DNA of 14,144 nucleotides from a bacterium. Lineage in GTDB: Bacteria; Atribacterota; JS1; SB-45; 34-128. Positions 4,277-11,938 of this stretch are shown here, one piece after another. Each line of letters begins with the position of its first letter. The first letter of the stretch is position 1. The notes below the pieces were generated by a model. The model was not told the origin of the DNA and did no database searches. It was given only the letters and a program-made list of their open reading frames with translations. Location: assembly GCA_018894595.1 (NCBI GenBank), contig JAHIPN010000194.1, forward strand, positions 1-14,144, read 5' to 3'. The position numbers and the translations under genes were made by a program.

Positions 4277-7066
4277 ATGGTCACAATTCTACATCTTTCG
4301 GATTTACAATTTGGAAAGCACCATAGATTTAACCAAGAAGTTGATGAAGAAACTAAAAATAAATTTATTAGATACGAAGGAAATGAAGCATATCATACTT
4401 TGTTAAATAAGACAATAGAAGATTTAAAGCTACTAAAACAAAAAGAAAATCTTAATATTAATATTATTGTGGTCTCTGGGGATTTAGCAGAGTGGAGTAC
4501 TAAGAATGAATATGAAGAGGTTGAGAAATTTCTTATTGGATTAATTAAATTTCTGAAAATTCCAAGAAACCATGTGGTTCTTGTTCCAGGTAATCACGAT
4601 GTTAACTGGGATCTTTCCGAAGCGTACGTTCACACACAAAGAGCATATTGTAAGAAACCAGTTGATGTTGTTCCTTGGTCTGAAAAATCAAAAATTTGGG
4701 ATAATTTTTTACATAGATTTTACAAGGATAAAAAGAGAGATTGGAAGGCTATTTGGTACCCTTATGATTTCAGTGATTTAGGTATATTACTTGTAGGTCT
4801 AAACTCGTGCATTAGGGAAAGTCACCGGTCAAAGGACCATTATGGTTTTGTCGGGATTAAACAAATAAGAGAAGTAATAGAATGGTTTGACAAACAAGAT
4901 CCTCATAGGAAATTAATTAGGATAGTGGTAACGCATCACGATTTATCTCTAGGGTGTCCTGCTGGATGTGAAACTCTTAATCATGACGATAAAGAGAATA
5001 TTTTGTTCAATTTAGAAGAGGGAGGGATTGATTTTGTTTTGCATGGTCATTTACATGAATCATTTCATTTTCAAGTATGTAGGCCAGATACTGAAACAGA
5101 TATTCTAGGAACTGGAAGTGCAGGGTTGGATTCAGATACATTGCCTCCATGCCCAAACAAATACCAAGTCATAAAAATAGAGAGTGAACGTTATACACGG
5201 TATATGAGGGCATATGATACCCAGACGATTAGTTGCCATGGACGAGGGGCTTGGAAACCCGATGTAACCGTCAATGGCAAGTGGAAGTTCGAATATAAAA
5301 AAGATTTGGAGATTCCAGAAGAAAAAAGACCTACCGAAAAAAAGGATTTCGATTTTTATATTGAGTCTGCACAGAAAGTTATCTCAAGACGACTCAAAGT
5401 GGAGAAAGATCGAGTTGAAAGCCTGTTAGAACTCAATTGCTCTCCTTTAGAATTAAAAGAAGAAGAAAAAGACCTTTTGACTACATCTTTTGAATGGGTA
5501 GAGGGAGAATCAAATCAATTTGTCCTATTGGGAGATGCCGGAAGCGGAAAATCAGTTTTTTGCTTGCAATTTGCAAAGCAATGTTTTGATTTATATAGAA
5601 AGGATAATGAAAACAGAATCCCTATATTAATTGATCTAAAAGAATATGCAGAGATAGATGATGCTTTAGATATATTAGCAAAATATTTGAGAGAGTATGG
5701 TACGAAATTATCAGCTACTGATATTAAAACATTCTTGAAAAAAGGCATGTTCATCGTGATTTTAGATGAATTTGATGAATATGATAAAGGTAGTATTACA
5801 GATATCTCACAGAGAGATTTTAAGTCTTTTGAACACCTAAGTGGAAAAAATACGAAGTTACTAATCACATGTAGAACAACTTTCTTTAATCGTCCTGATG
5901 ACATATATTTGTATGATCTATCGGCTGATGGTTTTGAACTTTGTCCTAAAGGTTCTCTCGTTCGAGAAATTAAGCCTTTAAGGAAAGAATTAGTAGTAAG
6001 TCTGTTGAAAGATTACATAGAAAAACCTAAGTTACCTGAATGGTTAGTGAAATTAGCTTCTCGTCCTCTCTTTTTAAGAATGTTGATACCTCTACTCAAA
6101 AATGGTCGTATTGATTTGTCAGAAAAATTAAAAAGGTATCAATTGTATGAAGAATATATTAGGTTTCTTATAGGTTGGGATATTAAACGAAGAAATATAT
6201 ATATTTCAATTAACTATACACGATCATTGTTGGCTCATACAGCCTTGGCAGTAGGATTTTTAAATAACCTTTCACCATCAATTTCCGAACCAGAATTAGG
6301 TGAATTATTATGTGACACGCTTGGAATTAGTCTGCTTAATGATTCATTTGAGGATTATTTAAATTTCTTTAAATTGAGTTCTCTTTTCTATCATGATAAT
6401 CTTGGTAAAATTTATTTTATGCACAGGTCATTCCGGGAGTATTTAGTAGCATATCATATATTCAAAGATTATATAAAACCGAATGATGACTCTTTTGATT
6501 GGATTTGGTTCACTAGAGACGAAAGAAGTTTTCTTTCAGAAATGATTACAAGCGATAGAGAAATAAATACTTTGAGAAAATGGCTTAAAAATGATGGATG
6601 GTCTCCTGCCTGTAATTACGCCGCTTTTATTTTAGGAGGGTTAAAAAATCCCGAAGAAATCAAGTATTTAAAGGAAAAGTTTGATGATACAAACAGTTCA
6701 ATTGCTAAACTTAATTGTATAAACTCAATTACTTTATTAGGGGATAAGAGCGGTAAAGATTTTATCGCAGGGATTGTAGAAGGATATTTAATCTCAAAAA
6801 ACTTGATAGATTTAGATGCTATTTCACCAAATGTTCCAACGGATTCCCTGCATATTTTCGAAGATATAAAAAGGAAATTCAAAGACGAGGATGCTAATGT
6901 TCCGATATTACATCTATGCGAATCTATTGCTGCATTATCATTCTGTGGTGATAAGGATACTATACCCTTACTTGAATCTCTTAAAAAATCTAACGATAAG
7001 AACATTGTAGATGAAGCAAAGATAAGTTTAAGAAACCTCAAAGAACGTTTGAAAAGAAAAAAATAG
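4277..7066 (+). CDS. Metallophosphoesterase-NACHT-HEAT-like fusion, 929 aa, NLR-like defence protein
   Basis: ATG 4277 follows AAGGAG (4264-4269). Residues 1-310 are a calcineurin-like metallophosphoesterase: LSDLQFG (D9, with Q11 where DxH is usual), VSGDLAE (D69), GNHD (105-108), THH (220-221) and HGHLH (256-260). Residues about 412-600 are a NACHT-type P-loop NTPase: Walker A GDAGSGKS (419-426), Walker B FIVILDEFDEYD (492-503, with the DxxDE signature), sensor-like LLITCRT (528-533) and SRPLFLRML (595-603). MHRSFREYLVAYHIF (715-729) is the conserved element closing many NACHT modules. From 775 to the end, two or more HEAT-like helical pairs (for example CNYAAFILGGL and CESIAALSFCGDKDTIPLLE) form a probable sensor. 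The inferred model is an ATP-driven oligomer whose phosphoesterase acts on nucleic acid or nucleotides after phage sensing. It is tightly followed by a 105-residue gene. Confidence 0.9.
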   Translation: MVTILHLSDLQFGKHHRFNQEVDEETKNKFIRYEGNEAYHTLLNKTIEDLKLLKQKENLNINIIVVSGDLAEWSTKNEYEEVEKFLIGLIKFLKIPRNHVVLVPGNHDVNWDLSEAYVHTQRAYCKKPVDVVPWSEKSKIWDNFLHRFYKDKKRDWKAIWYPYDFSDLGILLVGLNSCIRESHRSKDHYGFVGIKQIREVIEWFDKQDPHRKLIRIVVTHHDLSLGCPAGCETLNHDDKENILFNLEEGGIDFVLHGHLHESFHFQVCRPDTETDILGTGSAGLDSDTLPPCPNKYQVIKIESERYTRYMRAYDTQTISCHGRGAWKPDVTVNGKWKFEYKKDLEIPEEKRPTEKKDFDFYIESAQKVISRRLKVEKDRVESLLELNCSPLELKEEEKDLLTTSFEWVEGESNQFVLLGDAGSGKSVFCLQFAKQCFDLYRKDNENRIPILIDLKEYAEIDDALDILAKYLREYGTKLSATDIKTFLKKGMFIVILDEFDEYDKGSITDISQRDFKSFEHLSGKNTKLLITCRTTFFNRPDDIYLYDLSADGFELCPKGSLVREIKPLRKELVVSLLKDYIEKPKLPEWLVKLASRPLFLRMLIPLLKNGRIDLSEKLKRYQLYEEYIRFLIGWDIKRRNIYISINYTRSLLAHTALAVGFLNNLSPSISEPELGELLCDTLGISLLNDSFEDYLNFFKLSSLFYHDNLGKIYFMHRSFREYLVAYHIFKDYIKPNDDSFDWIWFTRDERSFLSEMITSDREINTLRKWLKNDGWSPACNYAAFILGGLKNPEEIKYLKEKFDDTNSSIAKLNCINSITLLGDKSGKDFIAGIVEGYLISKNLIDLDAISPNVPTDSLHIFEDIKRKFKDEDANVPILHLCESIAALSFCGDKDTIPLLESLKKSNDKNIVDEAKISLRNLKERLKRKK

Positions 7067-7076
7067 AGGTAGTAAT

Positions 7077-7394
7077 ATGCAAATAAAGGAAATATATTTT
7101 TTAAGAAAAATTGGTTTTAGTATCGAAGACGAAAAGGAAATCGTCACTACGGATAGAATTGACAAATTTCCAAATATCACAGATTATCTAGAAGAAATGA
7201 GTAGAATTTCTGATTCGAACATGATGGAAAATTTCCCTATTCTAAAAAACACAGTTTATATATCTTGTATGATGTATTATGTAACGACGGTATTTAGGAG
7301 AGGACTGATTCCTAAAGAAATCTTTAATGAGGTAATGGAAAAAGCTAAATCCCTATTAGAGAAAATAAAATCGGATTTGATCATTATGGAGTAA
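7077..7394 (+). CDS. Unrecognised 105-aa protein, probable partner of the NACHT protein
   Basis: The start is 10 nt after the NACHT gene's stop, with AGAGGT just upstream, so the two are almost certainly co-transcribed and perhaps translationally coupled. The protein is acidic-basic mixed and probably helical. ITDYLEEMSRISDSNM, a moderately hydrophobic NTVYISCMMYYVTTVF helix (58-73) and an amphipathic EIFNEVMEKAKSLLEKIKSD helix end the chain. I see no catalytic motif, signal peptide or convincing membrane helix. A small protein fixed behind a STAND ATPase could be an inhibitor, adaptor or co-sensor; this is inference from position. The reading frame stops 3 nt before a mobile-element end at 7398, so the present C-terminus might be a truncation created by that insertion. 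Confidence 0.7.
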   Translation: MQIKEIYFLRKIGFSIEDEKEIVTTDRIDKFPNITDYLEEMSRISDSNMMENFPILKNTVYISCMMYYVTTVFRRGLIPKEIFNEVMEKAKSLLEKIKSDLIIME

Positions 7395-7397
7395 CAA

Positions 7398-7648
7398 GGG
7401 TCTTGCAATATAACAAAGGCATATACCATATTAGCAACATTACCAGACCACCTCTTAATGAGATCTTTAAATATAAGGACAAGAAGTCAAAGGACAAGGC
7501 ATTATATGAAGCTCGCCTCCAGTATGGCTGGCTATACCTACCTTAAAAGATAAAGCAGAATATATTGGCGTACATTATACTACAGTTAGCAGAGCCATTA
7601 GAAAAATCGAGAGGGAATGTGAAAGGTGATATTGCAAGATCTGACCCC
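7398..7648 (+). mobile_element. MITE-like remnant of a RAYT element with terminal inverted repeats
   Basis: The left end GGGTCTTGCAATAT (7398-7411) is mirrored by the right end ATATTGCAAGATCTGACCCC (7629-7648). The left end lacks an internal AGATC-type block present on the right. Inside lies only the C-terminal part of a transposase, so about two thirds of the original gene is gone and the element can move only in trans, if at all. It abuts the stop codon of the 105-residue gene. Confidence 0.7.
7424..7629 (+). pseudogene. RAYT transposase, C-terminal HTH fragment, frameshifted
   Basis: From 7424 one frame reads ...ITRPPLNEIFKYKDKKSK, KALYEARLQYG. After a shift near 7535-7542 a second frame reads TLKDKAEYIGVHYTTVSRAI, RKIERECER and stops at 7627-7629. 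This is the tail of the IS200-like (Y1) transposases that carry a DnaA-like helix-turn-helix, whose usual form is a GYTLKEIADHLGVHYTTVSR-like motif. The HUH metal site and catalytic tyrosine are missing. The fragment sits inside terminal inverted repeats. Confidence 0.8.
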
Positions 7649-7887
7649 ATTATCATTCCTTTTTGTAAATATTTTCACAAAAAAGAAGGATTTTTAAATA
7701 GACTTGTAGTATAAAGAAAATAGTGTGTTAAAAAAAATTAAATAGGTATATTTTCATCCAAGCAAGATATCTATAATATCATTATGTGGATTTGTGAAAC
7801 CGGCCCCTTAAGCTTTATACTTAAGCTTTTTGAATATAAACACAATGTTAGGCAATGAATAATTTTAAGAAAAAAAGGTAATGAAAT
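7649..7887 (+). promoter_or_regulatory. Intergenic region with promoter box ahead of the toroid-membrane gene
   Basis: AAAAAAGAAGGATTTTTAAA (7679-7698) followed by TATAAA (7710-7715) is the third full copy of the box found before both riboswitch leaders, at the same spacing. A transcript from here would carry a leader of about 165 nt. That leader contains a short AAGCTT-based hairpin (about 7811-7829) followed by four further T residues, possibly a weak attenuator. GTTAGGC (7847-7853) matches an integron attC R' core but lacks an obvious partner half. No small gene is seen. Confidence 0.45.
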
Positions 7888-9396
7888 ATGTCGGAATTGC
7901 CATTTGCTCCATTCTCAGCTCAATTATGTGATGTAATAAGGAAGAAATACATAAAAGTTGTAGCATATTGGTTATTAGGAAAAGATAAGAATTCTATATT
8001 AGCTCAGAGTACAAATAGTGCTTGGGAAGCAGCTCTTTCAATTTTATTTCTTGCTGAAGCTAGCGACATATTTATGGAAAAGAATGAAGAAGAGAAACTA
8101 GTTGAAACCATAAAAGATAAAAGTTTTGTTGTCGTTAGGTGGCTTCTTCAACAAAAAATTACAAGTGAGGACGGAAGCCATGTGTATTGGGAAAAAGTCA
8201 CGTGGGATACTTCAGTTATAATTAAAGCCATTTTGAAAGCCTTAGAAAAATATGAAAATAAATTTACTGATGATGAAAAAAGAGAGATTCTTGAGACAAT
8301 TGAGAGGGGTTCAAGTTGGCTTTTTCATAGGTTTTTACAATGGGAAACTGAGGTCAAATATCCATTTGGTCCTGCAGATGTTTCTCAAATTGCAACAACA
8401 TTAATTATACTTCAAAAACAATACCCAGCGATATACGATAGACTATGCTCTAATTATATTAAGGTTAATAAAAATCAAGATATAATCGTTAAAATAATTG
8501 AATATTTAATTCATAAAAAAACTGAAAAATCACTAACAATCACAACAGCTAATGGTACAGAGGAAGAAGTCATAGCTTACTGGTGGGATGATTATTTTAG
8601 TACTGCAGAAGTGGTTGAATCTTTCGCATTATTTTACATGCATTGCCAATCATCTCAAAAATTAATGCGAGAGAATAAGCAATTATTGCGCGCAATTCGA
8701 GAAGCCTTGATAAGATCTTGTACATACTTTGAACAAGGACAAGTTGAAGGTATGTGGGGCAGTCACATTGACACAATCAAAGTTATTTATGCGTATGTAA
8801 TGATTAGAAAAATAATTCCCCAAAAAGATAGTGGTATTGATGATCCGTTGATTGTGCCAGAAATTCACACGATTTTTAAAGCGTTTAGGTGGATGTGCGA
8901 CGAAAAGCAGATTTTTTCTGATGGTAGTTTCTTGCATACAATGTTTTTAACAGTTTTCTATTCGCTTGCACTAGTTGAAGTTTACCGTTATTGGCAGTCA
9001 AGAGACAATAAAATTGAGAAAATTTATGATGATGTGTTATGGGTTTCTCCAGTTAGAACGACACCCGAAAGGAGTAAAAGACTATCTACTGAACTTGAGA
9101 ATATAAATATACGAGAGGATATGAAAGATGAAATCGAGAAATATAGGAATCTTTGTATCAAATTTAAACAATATAAACGAAATAAAGTTAAGCAAATAAT
9201 TACTCTTTTTATTATCTTATTTTCGTTACCTCTTTTTTTCAGTTTGTGCAATATATTCGGCATCTCAGTTTTCAATATTTGTTTCAAAATAAATAGATTT
9301 GGCGATTTTTTACAATTTATTACCATTTTTATACCAATTATAGCTGGACTATTTGCTTTAATTTGGAAATACGAGTCAATTTTTAATAAAAAATAA
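7888..9396 (+). CDS. Alpha/alpha-toroid (prenyltransferase/terpene-cyclase-like fold) protein with two C-terminal membrane helices, 502 aa
   Basis: ATG 7888 follows AAGGTAAT (7875-7882). Residues 80-365 show at least five spaced helical-hairpin repeats rich in W/Y with a recurring W...[D/A/S][T/V]xxxIxxAI pattern: YWEKVTWDTSVIIKAIL (100-116), FGPADVSQIATTLIIL (160-175), YWWDDYFSTAEVVESFALF (231-249), GMWGSHIDTIKVIYAYVM (288-305) and FSDGSFLHTMFLTVFYSL (343-360). This resembles the six-hairpin toroid of prenyltransferases and terpene cyclases. However, no DxDD or DDxxD motif and no zinc ligands are apparent, so an enzymatic role is doubtful. A charged, probably coiled segment (395-432) leads to two hydrophobic helices (about 436-458 and 473-494) and a basic KK end. 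The inferred shape is a cytosolic toroid sensor anchored to, or perforating, the membrane. The downstream ALDH gene starts 39 nt after its stop. Confidence 0.7.
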   Translation: MSELPFAPFSAQLCDVIRKKYIKVVAYWLLGKDKNSILAQSTNSAWEAALSILFLAEASDIFMEKNEEEKLVETIKDKSFVVVRWLLQQKITSEDGSHVYWEKVTWDTSVIIKAILKALEKYENKFTDDEKREILETIERGSSWLFHRFLQWETEVKYPFGPADVSQIATTLIILQKQYPAIYDRLCSNYIKVNKNQDIIVKIIEYLIHKKTEKSLTITTANGTEEEVIAYWWDDYFSTAEVVESFALFYMHCQSSQKLMRENKQLLRAIREALIRSCTYFEQGQVEGMWGSHIDTIKVIYAYVMIRKIIPQKDSGIDDPLIVPEIHTIFKAFRWMCDEKQIFSDGSFLHTMFLTVFYSLALVEVYRYWQSRDNKIEKIYDDVLWVSPVRTTPERSKRLSTELENINIREDMKDEIEKYRNLCIKFKQYKRNKVKQIITLFIILFSLPLFFSLCNIFGISVFNICFKINRFGDFLQFITIFIPIIAGLFALIWKYESIFNKK

Positions 9397-9435
9397 GTTT
9401 TGTTATTCATCACTTATTTCTGAAAGGAGAAAACA

Positions 9436-10905
9436 ATGAAAAATGGAAAGCATTTTATTAATGGAAAATGGGTTGAAGGAAAGAATTTCTTTACTACTAT
9501 TAACCCATCTACAGGGGAACCATTTGGTAAGTTGCAAAATGGACGGAAGAAGGAAGTAAATGAAGCTGTTAAAGCTGCTAGGAATGCTTTTAAAGATTGG
9601 AGCAAAAAAAGCCCCAAAGAAAGAGCCAGTTATATTACAAAAGCCGCTAATTTGTTAGTTAAAAAATATGGTAAAGAGAGAGAATTGACTGGATTGAAAA
9701 CTTTAATAATGGAGGAGATGGGTAAACGACTTCCTGAGGCTGATGTAGAAGTAATTGAATCTTCTGATATACTTAGATATTTTGCTGATAAGGGACCTCT
9801 GTTGTTAAAACCTCGAGAAATATCACTTAATAAAGATCTATGGCCGACTAAATCAAGTAAAGTTTTTTTTCAACCATTTGGTGTCATTGGGATTATAAAA
9901 CCTTGGAATTATCCTTTAGAAATGCCCATGTGGGCATTAGGCCCAGCTCTAGTAGCTGGAAATACTGTGATATTAAAACCTTCAGAATATGCCTCTTTTG
10001 TAGGATTAGAAATTGGCAAAATGTTTGAGGAAGTTGGGTTGCCTGAGGGAGTATTAAACATAATTACGGGAGATTCAGAAACTGGTAAATTACTAGTGCG
10101 TCATCCAGATATTGATATGATATCATTTACAGGTAGTCTTGAGGCAGGAAAAGATATTGCTGTTGAGTGTGCCAAACGGTTACGTAAATACAACCTTGAA
10201 TTAGGCGGTAATGATGCGGCCATAATAGAAAAAGATGCTGATCTAGAACTTACCGCAAATGGAATTGTATGGGGTTCATTTTGCAATTCTGGTCAAGTAT
10301 GCGTGAGGCCAAAAAGAGTATTCGTTAATGAATCAAAGTATGAAGAATTTCTAGGTTTGTTAAAAGAAAAAACTGAAAGACTGAGAAAGGATGTTGATTT
10401 TGGTCCTATAGTTAGTAAAAAGCAGCTATTTAAAATTGAAGAGTTTATTAATGATGCCATAAGAAAAGGTGCAAAGTGTATCGTAGGTGGTAAAATAATT
10501 AGTGATACAAACGGATTTTACTTTCCACCAACTATTTTAGTTAATATCAATCCAAATATGAAAATAATGAAAGAAGAATGTTTTGGCCCTGTTCTTCCAC
10601 TCACAGTTGTAAAGAACACACATGAAGCAATAAAACTTGCAAATGAAAGTATTTATGGGCTGGGTGCCTCTATATGGTCTAAGGATCTAATAAGAAGTGA
10701 AGAAAATGCAAAATCATTACAAACTGGTATGGTTTGGATTAATGATGTGAATGTTGCATTTCCTGAAGCTCCATGGCCTAGCATAAAACAAAGTGGAGGT
10801 GGTATTGATTTATCAGAATGGTCCCTTTATGATTATACGATAAAAAAACATATAAATATTGAATTATCTAATGATAAAAATCGAGCATGGTGGTTTCCTT
10901 ACTAA
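9436..10905 (+). CDS. NAD(P)-dependent aldehyde dehydrogenase, 489 aa
   Basis: ATG 9436 follows AAAGGAG (9423-9429). The protein has the full set of ALDH superfamily motifs: INPSTGEPFG (22-31), PWNYP with catalytic N158, cofactor-binding KPSE (K181), FTGS (231-234), general base in LELGG (E255), the nucleophile in GQVC (C289), EECFGP (380-385) and the WINDVN segment (435-440). Length is normal. The family oxidises an aldehyde to the acid with NAD(P)+, and the substrate cannot be read from the sequence. The overall order resembles succinate-semialdehyde-type members. The C-terminus ends with a WWFPY motif, seen in various ALDHs. It is followed after 139 nt by two tightly packed genes including a radical SAM enzyme, which suggests a biosynthetic pathway rather than housekeeping catabolism. 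It is complete, with no sign of decay. Confidence 0.95.
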   Translation: MKNGKHFINGKWVEGKNFFTTINPSTGEPFGKLQNGRKKEVNEAVKAARNAFKDWSKKSPKERASYITKAANLLVKKYGKERELTGLKTLIMEEMGKRLPEADVEVIESSDILRYFADKGPLLLKPREISLNKDLWPTKSSKVFFQPFGVIGIIKPWNYPLEMPMWALGPALVAGNTVILKPSEYASFVGLEIGKMFEEVGLPEGVLNIITGDSETGKLLVRHPDIDMISFTGSLEAGKDIAVECAKRLRKYNLELGGNDAAIIEKDADLELTANGIVWGSFCNSGQVCVRPKRVFVNESKYEEFLGLLKEKTERLRKDVDFGPIVSKKQLFKIEEFINDAIRKGAKCIVGGKIISDTNGFYFPPTILVNINPNMKIMKEECFGPVLPLTVVKNTHEAIKLANESIYGLGASIWSKDLIRSEENAKSLQTGMVWINDVNVAFPEAPWPSIKQSGGGIDLSEWSLYDYTIKKHINIELSNDKNRAWWFPY

Positions 10906-10940
10906 TTTCAGTTTATGATATTTTAGTTTGCACTGACTAT

Positions 10941-10962
10941 TTTACTAATTATTTCTAGTAAA
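10941..10962. promoter_or_regulatory. Small inverted repeat in the ALDH-to-294-aa gap
   Basis: TTTACTA (10941-10947) and TAGTAAA (10956-10962) form 7-bp arms with an 8-nt loop. There is no GC in the stem beyond two pairs and no T-run directly after, so it is a weak terminator candidate at most. The rest of the 139-nt gap shows no gene and no convincing promoter. Confidence 0.2.
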
Positions 10963-11044
10963 TTATATTTCACCTCTTTGGGATATATCAAATTTATTTA
11001 AAGGATTTTTCTGGCTTAATAAATCTGTAAAATAAAGGTAAATT

Positions 11045-11929
11045 ATGCAAAAAAACGATGAGTTTTGGATATCTTGCACTAATAATCATTTATTCCAAGA
11101 AATTAATAAATATTCTTCAAAGTGGTTTCCTTACCTTGGTTGGAAAAATATTAATGTTGTATGTAATGAACAATTTTTCGAAAGATACTTAATAGATTTT
11201 ATTAATAATTTAAGACAGTTAAGAGTTGGATTTGATGCAAGATTTCCAAATATCTCGATTTGGATATCGATTTCTCATCAAAACAAAGAATTATTCAGGC
11301 TAATTTCTAAAATTGATATTTATACGCCTCGTATTAAGATTATTTTAATTAACGATAAAATTATTCTTTTAGAACGTATTAAGCAAATTGAATTAGAAGC
11401 AAATGAATATTCTCTAGAAATAAAAATAATAAATTGTCTATTTGATTCTGAAAGTACCCTTAATATTATTAGATATATTTCAAATAACAAATTATTATCA
11501 TTTTCGTTTTTTATCGAATGGTACCCAAATATAATAGAAAAAAGTAAAACAGATGAATTCACGAACTTACTTGAATTTTTAATCGACTTTAATTATCCAT
11601 TCGAAAATCATCCATTAATCTTATGTGGTGGCATTTCATCATATATAAAAAAGATTCTATTTTCTATGTTTCATAGTACCTACAAAGCGTTAAATATAAA
11701 AAATAATATCCTCATAAAAAATGACTACAAGTGTTCTTTTGAATGTATTAAATCAATTATTCAAAAAAATGAAAGGTTAAATTATATTAATTGTTTCTGT
11801 AACACGTCATTTAATCAGTTTACTGAAACTATTCCTTTTAAAGATAAAATTTTAGAAAAATTAACAGTTAACAAGAGTCCCATATTATTTGAAGATTGGC
11901 AATATATTTCTGATGATTTTAAATTCTGA
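11045..11929 (+). CDS. Unrecognised 294-aa protein paired with the radical SAM gene
   Basis: ATG 11045 has AAAGG 6 nt upstream (11034-11038). The gene ends 9 nt before the radical SAM start, whose ribosome site overlaps this stop codon, so the two are coupled. I do not recognise a family. The chain alternates predicted strands and helices (SIWISISHQN, RIKIILINDK, LEIKIINCLF, SFSFFIEWYP), much like the middle and late strands of a TIM-barrel radical SAM protein. It lacks a CxxxCxxC cluster. Cysteines concentrate late: C230, C234, C250 and C252 (Cx3C...CxC), a possible metal site. It is even richer in A+T and in Ile/Asn/Lys than its neighbours, hinting at a different origin or relaxed codon use. 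It could be a catalytically dead partner, a substrate-recognition subunit or a substrate-binding protein for the radical SAM enzyme. Confidence 0.75.
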   Translation: MQKNDEFWISCTNNHLFQEINKYSSKWFPYLGWKNINVVCNEQFFERYLIDFINNLRQLRVGFDARFPNISIWISISHQNKELFRLISKIDIYTPRIKIILINDKIILLERIKQIELEANEYSLEIKIINCLFDSESTLNIIRYISNNKLLSFSFFIEWYPNIIEKSKTDEFTNLLEFLIDFNYPFENHPLILCGGISSYIKKILFSMFHSTYKALNIKNNILIKNDYKCSFECIKSIIQKNERLNYINCFCNTSFNQFTETIPFKDKILEKLTVNKSPILFEDWQYISDDFKF

Positions 11930-11938
11930 GAGGGAAGT

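Noticed and set aside
5515..7041. Antisense open frames of 129 and 141 codons inside the NACHT gene
   Set aside because: They lie opposite a clearly coding gene with intact motifs, are Ser/Phe-rich as expected for the complement of AT-rich coding DNA, and lack ribosome sites.
7888..9396. Calling the 502-aa protein a terpene cyclase or prenyltransferase
   Set aside because: The toroid-like repeats are visible, but neither DxDD nor DDxxD nor zinc-binding residues are apparent, so only the fold is suggested.
8683..9413. Antisense open frames opposite the toroid gene
   Set aside because: Same reasoning: shadows of a well-supported + strand gene, with no motifs.
10906..11044. A RiPP precursor peptide upstream of the radical SAM pair
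   Set aside because: I checked the + strand of the gap between ALDH and the 294-aa gene and found only very short frames (stop codons after a few codons) and no leader/core-like sequence.
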